Below are positions 36,345-44,829 of a stretch of 64,000 nucleotides of DNA, one piece after another. The position numbers and the translations under genes are program-made. The notes under the pieces were generated by a model. It was not told the origin of the DNA and searched no databases. It saw only the letters and a program-made list of their open reading frames with translations. The stretch's first letter is position 1. Each line of letters starts with the position of its first letter. This DNA is from Mucilaginibacter rubeus (GTDB lineage: Bacteria > Bacteroidota > Bacteroidia > Sphingobacteriales > Sphingobacteriaceae): contig NZ_BMKD01000006.1 in the NCBI RefSeq assembly GCF_014643835.1, positions 199,883 to 263,882 on the forward strand. The letters are read 5' to 3'.

Positions 36345-36359
36345 CAGTCCTTAAAAAAG

Positions 36360-36430
36360 GGTCGGATGGCCGAGTGGCTAGGCAGAGGTCTGCAAAACCT
36401 TTTACAGCGGTTCGAATCCGCTTCCGACCT
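36360..36430 (+). tRNA. tRNA-Cys(GCA)
   Basis: 71 nt cloverleaf: acceptor GGTCGGA/TCCGACC, D-stem GCC/GGC, anticodon stem GAGGT/ACCTT with loop CTGCAAA (U33 present, anticodon GCA), T-arm AGCGG-TTCGAAT-CCGCT, discriminator U73, which is a cysteine identity base. CCA is not encoded. This is the ordinary cysteine tRNA of the window and the reference for the divergent RNA at 60969. Confidence 0.97.
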
Positions 36431-36460
36431 CAGGGTTAAAAAAATTTAAAATAAAAGACA

Positions 36461-36634
36461 ATGGGCGTTACTCGTTTAAAAAGAAAAGACAGGAGAAATA
36501 AAACTTTTTCACGCTTAGAAGTACAGTTCTTGAAACTGGCTACTAACCTAGAATACGGAAGCCGTTCTGCTGAGTCAAAACACAGCCAGATAGCTAAAAA
36601 CAATGCAGCTTTAGATATCGCATTAGGCAAATAA
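36461..36634 (+). CDS. 57-residue basic protein, conserved-looking
   Basis: The frame runs MGVTRLKRKDRRNKTFSRLE to NNAALDIALGK and stop, 30 bases after tRNA-Cys. It has a strongly basic N-terminus (seven Lys/Arg in the first 14 residues), then an amphipathic helical stretch (VQFLKLATNLEYGSRSAES). There is no hydrophobic segment, so it is cytoplasmic and possibly nucleic-acid or ribosome associated. It is followed at once by a strong terminator, suggesting cotranscription with the tRNA. Function unknown; the coding call rests on composition, placement between tRNA and terminator, and a clean ATG and stop. Confidence 0.75.
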   Translation: MGVTRLKRKDRRNKTFSRLEVQFLKLATNLEYGSRSAESKHSQIAKNNAALDIALGK

Positions 36635-36664
36635 TTCTCTCCTTCTTCGGAAGAAAAGACTTTA

Positions 36665-36697
36665 AAGTCCTGCCGGTTTCCGGCGGGACTTTTTTTT
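36665..36697 (+). terminator. terminator of the tRNA-Cys / small-protein transcript
   Basis: AGTCCtGCCGG pairs with CCGGCgGGACT around TTT, followed by eight T. It lies 30 bases after the small gene. Confidence 0.92.
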
Positions 36698-36863
36698 GTG
36701 TTTGAACCATGATTATTAGGATTTGAAGATGACCTTGATAGCCTTTTGCACCTACAAAATCACCCAAATTGGGAACAACGTGGAAAAAATTCTTTAGAAA
36801 TTGCTATGATAACTTTTATATGAAAATTGGGAGATTTTTATTGATACTTATTCCTTCAATATA

Positions 36864-37088
36864 TTAACGGCCAACAAATAAAAATGAAAGAATCACAAAA
36901 GAAACAATCAAACTTAATCCTAAACTTCCAATGAAAATCAATGTCATCTTTGCATAAAAGATAAGATTTCTATCATCTTCAATAAATTTATTTAGGAAAT
37001 ATCGAACTGAAAACAAAGTGAATATTGCGGATGCAAATAAAGTTAGGATCAATAATATAGCCCCCCCGGCAGTAGAAAATGAACTCAT
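36864..37088 (-). CDS. small two-helix membrane protein
   Basis: 74 residues from the ATG at 37088. Two strongly hydrophobic helices (about 8-31 and 45-72) flank a charged loop (NKFIEDDRN). No family is recognised. It is isolated, with no operon partner. Composition is plausible for a real small membrane protein but there is no motif, so the call is tentative. Confidence 0.5.
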   Translation of the reverse strand: MSSFSTAGGAILLILTLFASAIFTLFSVRYFLNKFIEDDRNLIFYAKMTLIFIGSLGLSLIVSFVILSFLFVGR

Positions 37089-37407
37089 TAGCTTGAATAA
37101 ATGATTTCTTGAAATTAAAAATTTAACCTAAAAACATCATTTACTGAGTTGCATGAGTTTGAGAGTAGTTATACTGAACATAGGTTTGCAAATTTTGCAG
37201 CATTTTTTTACAAGTCGGGTAAAGCTTTTTGCGATAAGCAGCAAATCCCGTATTAAAGCTTTCGACTTTGTTAGTGTCTCGACCACCCCATCCTCATGGG
37301 ATACTAAAAATATCTTTCAACAAACGCAAAGGCATTAAAGTTCCCGAGAAGATACAGAAACGAGGAACTTGGCGTCGAAATACATATTTCAGGATAATCC
37401 TCAAATC
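37089..37407. other. intergenic region, no convincing gene
   Basis: On the minus strand about 58 codons without a start remain open near 37130-37310, with composition that could be a decayed gene end. Nothing nameable is seen. Confidence 0.4.
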
Positions 37408-38451
37408 CTATAAATCACGGTTCAGGATCTTTTTATTGATCCTTCCAATCAATCCCGGCCCTTCATAAATAAAACCAGTATACAACTGCACCAATGATGC
37501 ACCGGCATTCAACTTCTCAATGGCGTCTTCGGCGGAGTGAATTCCTCCTACTCCTATAATAGGGAACGAACCGTTAGACTTTTTATGCAGATAAGCAATC
37601 ACTTCTGTTGAGCGTTTGGTAAGCGGTTTACCGCTCAACCCGCCGGTTTCTTCTTTTAACGGCGATGAAAGGTTTTCCCGGCTGATAGTAGTATTAGTGG
37701 CTATTACTCCAGCTATACCTGTTTGCTGTACGATGTCAACAATATCATCCAGTTGGGAATCAGTTAAATCAGGCGCTATTTTTAGCAGAATAGGTCTGCT
37801 GATACCATGTTTACTATTGCGTTGCTGTAATGTGTTCAGGATTTCCATCAGAGGCCCCTTTTCCTGCAGGGCGCGCAAGCCCGGGGTATTGGGTGAGCTT
37901 ACGTTCACTACAAAATAATCAACTACATCAAACAGGCGGTCAAAGCATTTAATGTAGTCGTTAACAGCATCCTCATTAGGGGTAACCTTGTTTTTACCAA
38001 TGTTGCCGCCAATGATCAGTTGTTTGTTGATATTTTTCTGATCGCGCCTGAAAGCTGCGATTCGTTCGGCAGCTATGTCTACACCAAAATTATTAAACCC
38101 CATGCGGTTAATGAGCGCGCTATCTTCCGGCAGGCGAAACATGCGTGGCTTTTCGTTACCAGGTTGCGGCAGCGGTGTAACAGTGCCAATCTCAACAAAA
38201 CCAAAACCAAGGTTGGCCATTTCGCCCATCATTTCGGCGTTTTTATCAAAACCCGCGGCCAGGCCAACCGGGTTCCTGAACTTCAGACCAAAAACCTCGC
38301 GTTCAAGCTTCGGATCTTTTACATCCCACATCGCTTTACTTAACGATGCACCGCCCGGAAAACGATTAAAGCGCTTGAGGTTGCGGGTAACAAAGTAATG
38401 CACATTTTCCGGATCGCACTTAAACAGGATGGGTTTTATCAACTGATACAT
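37408..38451 (-). CDS. pyrD: dihydroorotate dehydrogenase (quinone), class 2
   Basis: 347 residues. The class-2 N-terminal amphipathic extension ([19 protein letters not shown]) associates with the membrane and quinone. The FMN/substrate motifs are [19 protein letters not shown], the [11 protein letters not shown] loop with the catalytic Ser of class 2 enzymes, GGLSGKPL and [11 protein letters not shown]. It oxidises dihydroorotate to orotate in pyrimidine synthesis, passing electrons to the respiratory quinone. It is monocistronic, with its ATG nine bases inside the segment that precedes the gap to DUF998. Confidence 0.97.
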   Translation of the reverse strand: MYQLIKPILFKCDPENVHYFVTRNLKRFNRFPGGASLSKAMWDVKDPKLEREVFGLKFRNPVGLAAGFDKNAEMMGEMANLGFGFVEIGTVTPLPQPGNEKPRMFRLPEDSALINRMGFNNFGVDIAAERIAAFRRDQKNINKQLIIGGNIGKNKVTPNEDAVNDYIKCFDRLFDVVDYFVVNVSSPNTPGLRALQEKGPLMEILNTLQQRNSKHGISRPILLKIAPDLTDSQLDDIVDIVQQTGIAGVIATNTTISRENLSSPLKEETGGLSGKPLTKRSTEVIAYLHKKSNGSFPIIGVGGIHSAEDAIEKLNAGASLVQLYTGFIYEGPGLIGRINKKILNRDL

Positions 38452-38661
38452 GCCGCGAAGTTAGCACATTTTTGTAATGGTGAATAAAAGTATGGTATAA
38501 CCGGCATCTGTTTCATCTTTGTGATCCTATGCTGTATTGCCTCCCTGCCTGACAAGAGCGAAGTGCATCTAAATCAATTCAGGTTTCGTCAATCCATTTT
38601 TAAACTAACACATTTTGGCGAAGCCATTAAACAGTTTTGAAAAAATAAAATAAAAAACATA

Positions 38662-38702
38662 GTACTATGTATTGTATAGTACCATGTTTAATATTAACTT
38701 TG
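38662..38702 (+). promoter_or_regulatory. promoter of the DUF998 gene with inverted-repeat operator
   Basis: GTACTAT (38662-38668) and ATAGTAC (38676-38682) form a perfect inverted repeat with a 7-base spacer. A consensus -7 TAACTTTG is at 38695-38702 and TTG at 38672-38674 is at -33 distance, so the operator covers the -33 element. The cognate regulator is not in this window. Confidence 0.6.
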
Positions 38703-38738
38703 TTTTAATCGAACTAAAACAATCTGAATATTATTAAA

Positions 38739-39341
38739 ATGGATACTAAACCGCTACTATATACAGGCATCATTATTCCCATTATATTTTGGCTTTCAAC
38801 CATTATTTGTGGGTTTGTGCATGGTAATTACAATCATTTCAGCAACACTATCAGTGAGCTGGGCGCTATCGGCACAAAATCTGAAACGTTGATGGAAACA
38901 TTTACGCTGCTTAATACAGTACTCAGTGTGTTTTTTATGGCGGGCCTGTTTATTGCGTGCAGCCAGTTGCAGCTTAATATCCTGCCCGTGTTTGGAGTGA
39001 TAGGTTTCCCTATCATGTTTGGCTGGGCGACTATATTTCATGCAGGTAACCCACTGCATTCGGCATCCGGGCCGGTGTTTTTGACGCTTTATATCGGTGC
39101 GCTGCTATCTGCTATTTTATGGCGGGGAGAGGAGTTTAGGCAGATCAGGAAGCTTTCGCTATTAAGCCTGAGTATTATGCTGCTCATCTTTATCCGCTTC
39201 ATTCCTTCAGCTATCATTCAAAACAATTATACCGGGCTTATTCAAAGATTGGCCCACCTGGGTTGGTCGGTTTGGTTTGTATCGCTCGGCTCCTGCTTTA
39301 TAAAACTGCTCAACATCAAAGAGCAGCATCAATTAAAATAA
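38739..39341 (+). CDS. DUF998-family integral membrane protein
   Basis: 200 residues with six membrane spans. The opening (YTGIIIPIIFWLSTIICG) followed by HFSNTISELGAIG matches the DUF998 family, whose members have conserved polar residues in the first loop and unknown function. Expression is probably controlled by the operator at 38662-38682. A small lipoprotein-like gene begins 20 bases after its stop and is likely cotranscribed. No transport motif is visible. Confidence 0.85.
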   Translation: MDTKPLLYTGIIIPIIFWLSTIICGFVHGNYNHFSNTISELGAIGTKSETLMETFTLLNTVLSVFFMAGLFIACSQLQLNILPVFGVIGFPIMFGWATIFHAGNPLHSASGPVFLTLYIGALLSAILWRGEEFRQIRKLSLLSLSIMLLIFIRFIPSAIIQNNYTGLIQRLAHLGWSVWFVSLGSCFIKLLNIKEQHQLK

Positions 39342-39361
39342 TCACATTAAAAAAAAACAAC

Positions 39362-39724
39362 ATGAAAAAATTATTAGGTTATGTATTGGTTGTCATAGGT
39401 TTGATAGCCTTGTTAGATGCCTGCCACATAGGTGGAAGGCATACAGTAATTTCTGAAAATGGCAATGGCAGAGAAAGACGGATTGAATACTGGGGGCACG
39501 TGTATTTTACCGCTGATAGCACGGGCATCAGCAGGATCTCGCCCAATGGGAAGGTAAAATACAAAAACAATGACTTTGAAATAAGTGCCGAAAGCGATTA
39601 TAACGGGCGTATTACCTATCAGTTTAATGACGGCGAAAAGAAAAAGGAACTTGATAATAACGAGAAGATTTCATTAGCGAGTGCCGTACGGGATATGATG
39701 AAGATAGGGCATTACGCTAAATAA
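39362..39724 (+). CDS. small lipoprotein of unknown function
   Basis: 120 residues from the ATG at 39362, chosen over an upstream in-frame ATG inside DUF998 because it gives a proper signal (MKKLLGYVLVVIGLIALLDAC, lipidated Cys21). The mature part is polar and beta-rich (RRIEYWGHVYFTADSTGIS, ITYQFNDGEKKKEL) and resembles no family I can name. It lies 20 bases after DUF998, in the same operon. Confidence 0.7.
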   Translation: MKKLLGYVLVVIGLIALLDACHIGGRHTVISENGNGRERRIEYWGHVYFTADSTGISRISPNGKVKYKNNDFEISAESDYNGRITYQFNDGEKKKELDNNEKISLASAVRDMMKIGHYAK

Positions 39725-39876
39725 CTATTTTATAGGGTAAGCGAGCTTACAGTTTAGTCACCCCGTCAGTATCCCTCTCTGCTTTGCAAAGAGGGTAAGA
39801 AAAAATACCCTCCTCTTTTTATGCGTATTTAGAGAGGAGGTAACGAGCACAGCGATGCCAGGGTAAGTAACGGCAA

Positions 39877-40299
39877 TTATTTCATCCGCACATATACCTC
39901 ATTATACCCGTCGGCTATATAAATTTCATTCAGGTAAAGCGTATCGTGCCTGATGAGGTATGAAACAGGGCGCGTATCAAGAGTAGGCCCGGAAATCAAT
40001 AATATCTCTGCCTTTTCTGTTGGGCTATATTGATAGTTTGGAATAGTGCGAAAATTGCCGCTGATCTGCAGCAGGTCGTTTTGGAACCTTTTGAAACTGC
40101 TATCAGCATAAAATTCATTTCGAATATTGTAGCCGCTGCTTTGTGGCGTAACGGTAAAGCCGCCAATACCGCCAACTGATTTTACCCAGCGCCATTTTCC
40201 AACTATACTGCTGCTGCCCGGGCCGGGAAGGTTGCCTTTATTGCAGGCGGTTATACTACCTAATAAAATTACGGATGCTGCTAACAGGATAATTTTCAT
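39877..40299 (-). CDS. lipocalin-like lipoprotein of unknown function
   Basis: 140 residues from the ATG at 40299 (an in-frame start 36 bases earlier is less likely). The lipobox is LGSITAC (Cys18). The mature part opens with IVGKWRWVKSVGGIGG, the GxW entry typical of lipocalin-like small lipoproteins of Bacteroidota, followed by short beta segments (NEFYADSSFKRFQND). A ligand-binding barrel is plausible but unproven. It is a single gene, convergent with the small lipoprotein gene at 39362. Confidence 0.72.
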   Translation of the reverse strand: MKIILLAASVILLGSITACNKGNLPGPGSSSIVGKWRWVKSVGGIGGFTVTPQSSGYNIRNEFYADSSFKRFQNDLLQISGNFRTIPNYQYSPTEKAEILLISGPTLDTRPVSYLIRHDTLYLNEIYIADGYNEVYVRMK

Positions 40300-40419
40300 A
40301 ATTGTGGGTTTATAAGATACCCTACGGTACAGCACATGGCTTTGCTACAATAAGTTGTAAAATAATTTAAAGGGAAATGCCTGTTGTATATTCAGCAAAA
40401 TTCTTTGTATCATTAAACC

Positions 40420-41244
40420 ATGATTATTGTAATACAGTGTAAAGACAAAGTGGGCCTTGTAGCGGCCATATCTGCAACATTAGCTAAACACCTGCTCAAT
40501 ATAGTTTCCATGCGTGAGCATGTTGATCATAACGAAAATGTTTTTTTTACGCGCCTGGAAGTTGAACAAGGCGACGACGACGGCCTCGAAGATTCATTAC
40601 GTAAAATACTGCCCGAAGGGGCTTATATTTCAGTAAACCCTGAGCCCGTGAAGAAAGTGGTTGTACTGGCTACCAAAGAGTATCATTGCCTGAGTGATAT
40701 CCTGGTGCGTAACCACTTTAATACCCTGGGCGCAAGTGTGCAATGCGTTATCGGTAATCACGCCAAGCTGCAAAACATATGCGAGCGATTTGACATTCCT
40801 TTTTATCATATCAGTCATGAACAGGTAAGCAAGGCTGAATTTGAACAAAAGGTGATCGGTGCCATTAAACAATATACTCCTGATTACGTGGTATTGGCTA
40901 AATTTATGCGGATCCTGTCGCCCTTGTTTGTGGCTGAATTTCCGATGAAGATCATTAATATCCATCACTCATTTTTACCCGCGTTTATAGGTGCCAATCC
41001 CTATAAACAGGCGTTTGAACGGGGTGTGAAACTCATAGGGGCAACAGCGCACTACGTATCAAATGAATTGGATGAAGGGCCGATCATTGCCCAGCAAATT
41101 GTTCCGGTAAATCACTCATATAGCTGGACAGACATGGTAAAAGCCGGCCAGGAAGTGGAAACTGCCGTATTAGCCAAGGCCCTAAAGCTTGTTTTTGAAG
41201 ACCGGGTATTTGTTTATAAGAACAAAACGGTGGTGTTTGAGTAA
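40420..41244 (+). CDS. purU: formyltetrahydrofolate deformylase
   Basis: 274 residues. An N-terminal ACT regulatory domain (about 1-80; KDKVGLVAAISATLAKHLLNIV) is followed by a formyltransferase-like hydrolase domain with INIHHSFLPAFIGANPYKQAFERG and GATAHYVSNELDEGPII. The Asn-His-Asp catalytic set of the family is retained. PurU splits 10-formyl-THF into formate and THF, balancing one-carbon pools for purine and methionine synthesis. It is monocistronic. Confidence 0.96.
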   Translation: MIIVIQCKDKVGLVAAISATLAKHLLNIVSMREHVDHNENVFFTRLEVEQGDDDGLEDSLRKILPEGAYISVNPEPVKKVVVLATKEYHCLSDILVRNHFNTLGASVQCVIGNHAKLQNICERFDIPFYHISHEQVSKAEFEQKVIGAIKQYTPDYVVLAKFMRILSPLFVAEFPMKIINIHHSFLPAFIGANPYKQAFERGVKLIGATAHYVSNELDEGPIIAQQIVPVNHSYSWTDMVKAGQEVETAVLAKALKLVFEDRVFVYKNKTVVFE

Positions 41245-41460
41245 ACACACCAGCCAATGTTCGGGATAGTACCGATACTGCCAATGCGAAGCTAAGCTTG
41301 TTCCCGCCCTCCTTGCATGTTTCTCTAAATTCTGAATAGAATTACTCCTGGCTTACAAAATTTTGAACCCTCGTAAGTTTTCGCCGGTTAAATACTCTTC
41401 AGCGTGTAACTTACTTTTAACTTTATTCAAGTGCCGTTGGCATCTTATCTAAATATTACT

Positions 41461-42342
41461 ATGAAAAAACTACTTTCTTTGTTATTTACGGCTATACTTT
41501 CTGTTTCAGCAAGTTATGGCCAGCATCAGCTTACTATTGCCACGTATAATTTACGTAATGATAATGCTACAAATGATGATTCTGTACGAGGTAATGGCTG
41601 GAAACAGCGCCTGCCGGTTATAACGCAGCTCATCCGCTTTCATGACTGGGATATTTTTGGCACCCAGGAGGGGTTGGTACACCAACTTAATGGTTTAAAA
41701 CAGGCCATGCCCCAGTACGCTTATACCGGCATAGGCCGGGATGATGGTAAAACTGCCGGCGAGTTCTCGGCCATTTTTTACAAAAAGGATAAATTTAAAC
41801 TACTGAAACATGGCGATTTCTGGATGGCACCGATCACCAACAAGCCCAACAAAGGCTGGGATGCCGCACTTCCAAGAATCTGCTCATGGGGATATTTCCA
41901 GGAGATAAAAACCGGGTACAAGTTTTACTATTTTAACCTGCATATGGACCATATAGGTGTTGTTGCCCGCCGTGAGAGCGCAAAGCTGGTATTGAAAAAA
42001 ATGAAAGACTTAGGCGGTAACTCGCCTGCGATTTTATCGGGCGATTTTAATGTTGATCAAACGTCTGACAGCTACGCGGTAATCAATAACTCGGGGACGT
42101 TGAAGGATAGCTATGAGCTATCGCCCATAAAATATGCTACCAATGGTACTTTTAATGACTTCGATGCTAATGGTAAGACCAGCGGCCGTATCGATCATAT
42201 TTTTGTAACCAAAGATTTTACGGTAAAGAGATACGGGATCTTAACGGATACCTACAGGGCAAAGGCTAAAGGATCGGATAAATATGAGGCTAAGGAGCCC
42301 AGCGACCATTTCCCGGTAATGATAATGGTGGATCATAAATGA
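41461..42342 (+). CDS. secreted endonuclease/exonuclease/phosphatase-family protein
   Basis: 293 residues from the ATG at 41461, preferred because it gives a signal peptide (residues 1-21, ending SASYGQ). EEP-fold motifs are present: TYNLRNDN near the start of the mature protein, IFGTQEG, the metal/catalytic GDFNVDQ, and SGRIDHIF and SDHFPVMI at the end. Members cleave phosphodiesters in nucleic acids, inositol phosphates or sphingomyelin. A periplasmic or secreted form next to a GH30 gene may act on sugar or lipid phosphates. The substrate cannot be set from sequence. Confidence 0.88.
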   Translation: MKKLLSLLFTAILSVSASYGQHQLTIATYNLRNDNATNDDSVRGNGWKQRLPVITQLIRFHDWDIFGTQEGLVHQLNGLKQAMPQYAYTGIGRDDGKTAGEFSAIFYKKDKFKLLKHGDFWMAPITNKPNKGWDAALPRICSWGYFQEIKTGYKFYYFNLHMDHIGVVARRESAKLVLKKMKDLGGNSPAILSGDFNVDQTSDSYAVINNSGTLKDSYELSPIKYATNGTFNDFDANGKTSGRIDHIFVTKDFTVKRYGILTDTYRAKAKGSDKYEAKEPSDHFPVMIMVDHK

Positions 42343-42395
42343 CCCACCATACCAGAGATTTAGTTGATTGATTAAACTAAAGATTTTTATAAAGA

Positions 42396-43856
42396 TTACT
42401 TCACTATAAGTGTAGCAATTGAGTGCGGCAGGGCAGTAGTGCCTGCCGCTTTTCCTTTTATCCAAAGGCTGTAATCTATTTTTTCGTCGGTTTTGTTCAT
42501 TACCACCACTGCAATTGAGCCATCGGAGTTTTGGTAAGCGGTTGTTAACAGCTTATCCCTGCTGGCTACCGCGCTAATGCGTTTTGCACCGGGGTGAATA
42601 TATTTAGAGAAATGGCCTATGTAATAGTATGAACTGGTGTAGATGAGGTTTCCGTTGCGCAGGTCGGCATGTACCGGGGCAAAGCAAAAGTTGCCTACGT
42701 GATTTGGCCCGCCGTTTTCGTCAAGCAATACGTTCCAGTCGGTCCAGGCAACGGTACCGGCATTAAAGTCATTGATCATTGAAAGGCCGTAACGTTCGCC
42801 AAGCGACCAGTCACTGATCTTGTTGAAATCAAATTTTTCGATACAACCTTCGGTAAATACCAGGTTCTTGCCTGGGAATGCTTCATGGGTACGGCGGGTA
42901 GCTTCAAAATTTTGGCCTGCCCCGGTCCAGGTTTCATACCAATGGAAACCGATGCCCCAGATATATTTGGCCGCTGCCGGATCTTCCAGGATAGTACTGG
43001 CGCGTTGGTAAAGCAAATCGCGGTTGTGGTCCCAAACTATCAGTTTTTTGCTTGCCAGGCCTTGTTTTTGCAAGGTTGGGCCTAAAAAGTTCTTTACAAA
43101 ATCACGCTCCTCTTCGGCAGTATACATGCATGATTCCCATGTTTGCTTAGCCATCGGTTCGTTTTGTACCGAAAGGCCCCATATAGGGACACCTTCTTTT
43201 TCATAAGCTTTAATAAACTTAACGTAAAAGTTGGCCCAGCTTTGATCAAATTCCTTTTTGAGCTTACCTCCATGCAGTACATCGTTATTATCTTTCATAA
43301 AAGCGGGAGGGCTCCAGGGTGATACAAACATGGTCAGTTTACCTCCCGCAGCCGCTGCGGCCGCTTTAATAAAAGGAATCCGGTAGGTTTTATCATGACT
43401 GATATCAAAGGTTTTTAAGTCCTTATCACCATCTTTTACATAGCTGTAACTATCGCTCGAAAAATCACAGCTTTGAATATTGGTGCGGCCAAAAGAGTAA
43501 CCAATGCCTTTGGCTTTATTATAGTAAGCAGTTAAAAATTCTTTCTGTTTATCTTTTGGCAGTTTAGCATAAGTTTCGGCTGCCGCATCTGTAAGCGCAC
43601 CACCAATTCCTATCATCGTTTGGAATGTTTTGGACGGATCAATAAAAACCGCCACCTCTGTTTCTGCGGGTTGAGGCTTATCTGCAAACTTCAGGGTTTC
43701 GGTTTCTTTAAATTTATATCCGGCCTTTTGCTCAGAGACAATCACCTTGACCGATTTACCCATTACCGAATAAGGCGCTTTACCCTGGGCGCTGACAAAG
43801 CCAATCTTTAATAATCCGCCCGCGATGAAACAGGCAATTAAATACTTTTTTTGCAT
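42396..43856 (-). CDS. glycoside hydrolase family 30 (glucosylceramidase / beta-1,6-glucanase-like)
   Basis: 486 residues. The signal peptide (1-22) is followed by a TIM barrel with the GH30 signatures GIGGALTDAAAETYAKL, FGRTNIQSCDFSSDSYSY, SPWSPPAFMK, the acid/base WGLSVQNEP and the nucleophile segment LVFTEGC. A small C-terminal beta domain (about 415-486; IHPGAKRISAV, NSDGSIAVVVMNKTDE) completes the fold. It hydrolyses beta-linked glucosides or glucans outside the cytoplasm. It converges with the EEP gene. Confidence 0.94.
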   Translation of the reverse strand: MQKKYLIACFIAGGLLKIGFVSAQGKAPYSVMGKSVKVIVSEQKAGYKFKETETLKFADKPQPAETEVAVFIDPSKTFQTMIGIGGALTDAAAETYAKLPKDKQKEFLTAYYNKAKGIGYSFGRTNIQSCDFSSDSYSYVKDGDKDLKTFDISHDKTYRIPFIKAAAAAAGGKLTMFVSPWSPPAFMKDNNDVLHGGKLKKEFDQSWANFYVKFIKAYEKEGVPIWGLSVQNEPMAKQTWESCMYTAEEERDFVKNFLGPTLQKQGLASKKLIVWDHNRDLLYQRASTILEDPAAAKYIWGIGFHWYETWTGAGQNFEATRRTHEAFPGKNLVFTEGCIEKFDFNKISDWSLGERYGLSMINDFNAGTVAWTDWNVLLDENGGPNHVGNFCFAPVHADLRNGNLIYTSSYYYIGHFSKYIHPGAKRISAVASRDKLLTTAYQNSDGSIAVVVMNKTDEKIDYSLWIKGKAAGTTALPHSIATLIVK

Positions 43857-44134
43857 GAGTTTAATTAATAGGCTTACCGGCTTGGTTACAAGCCTGGACT
43901 GTGGCTAACCGGAGTTGTCAAATTTATTAAACTTAATTAAAAAAAAGCAAAAATCACGATATAAATTATCACCTCAAACGGTCGTGCCGGGTAAATTGAT
44001 ACGCCTTAATACCAAATTTTATCTTAGTTTAATCAATTGATAATAAACACATTAAACGATAACTCACATAGAAATTGCTTACAAATTTGATGCGCTAAAA
44101 TGCATTTTAAATTATAGTGTATTTTTTACACCGG

Positions 44135-44515
44135 CTATTGCTTTTGAGCCTTAATTTCTTCCTCAATGCGCAGGCTTTCTTTATGGATAGCATTCATAAG
44201 TTCTGTAATGAATGTGGCGGAGAGCCCCTCCTGTTTCCCGGCTTCGACAGTTTTTTCCAGTACCTGTTTAAAACGGTCGGACTGAAGGGCAGGAATATTG
44301 TTTTTTGCTTTATAGATGCCGATCTCTTTTACTACCCTCTCGCGTTCGCCCAATAAGGCTATAAGTTTTTTATCGAGGGAATCAATTTTGATCCGGTTAT
44401 TTTGCAGTGGATTGCTGGCAGAAGTTTGGGTCATAGGTGTTGATTGGGCGTTAACTAAACTGTACCGGATCATACACACTAAAAATAATACAAAAGCGCG
44501 GTTAAATGATTTCAT
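44135..44515 (-). CDS. secreted AroQ-type chorismate mutase
   Basis: 126 residues. The signal peptide (1-23, ending LVNAQ) is followed by the helical AroQ core: IDSLDKKLIALLGERERVVKEIGIYKAKN, with Arg/Lys of the active site, then a helix and the final LSATFITELMNAIHKESLR with Glu and Gln positions. Chorismate mutase makes prephenate, normally in the cytoplasm; exported forms (starAroQ) are known in several bacteria and their role outside is unclear. It is a single gene with no aromatic biosynthesis genes nearby. Confidence 0.85.
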   Translation of the reverse strand: MKSFNRAFVLFLVCMIRYSLVNAQSTPMTQTSASNPLQNNRIKIDSLDKKLIALLGERERVVKEIGIYKAKNNIPALQSDRFKQVLEKTVEAGKQEGLSATFITELMNAIHKESLRIEEEIKAQKQ

Positions 44516-44829
44516 ATCAGATGATTTTTTGAGGCAAATTTATAGAAATAACCTTGCTGTTAATGGATTGTTTCGGGATTGATGCAGAGTTACTCACTCC
44601 TGACATCATTACACTCGCTACCCTTTTTATTTGATGTTCCATCATTTCTTTTCATTTTTTTAATAAGCTAATTTATCAGTGATAATAAAAAGGACCGAAG
44701 AGCACAGGCAGGTCAGCCGTGATGTGTGATGTTAATACTCGTTCAAAGAATTTACATGTACCTACATATATACAAATTAATTTTCCTAAATTTGAATAAA
44801 ACATTTTACCGGTAAACCTAATTTTTGAT
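44516..44829. other. intergenic region with the promoter of the desaturase-family gene
   Basis: Divergent gap. A consensus -7 element TAAATTTG lies at 44787-44794, 36 bases before the ATG at 44830. No other feature is supported. Confidence 0.5.

Noticed and set aside
37130-37310. Minus-strand frame in the pyrD upstream gap as a gene
   Set aside because: No start codon, two alternative frames look equally open, and there is no recognisable motif. At most a decayed fragment.
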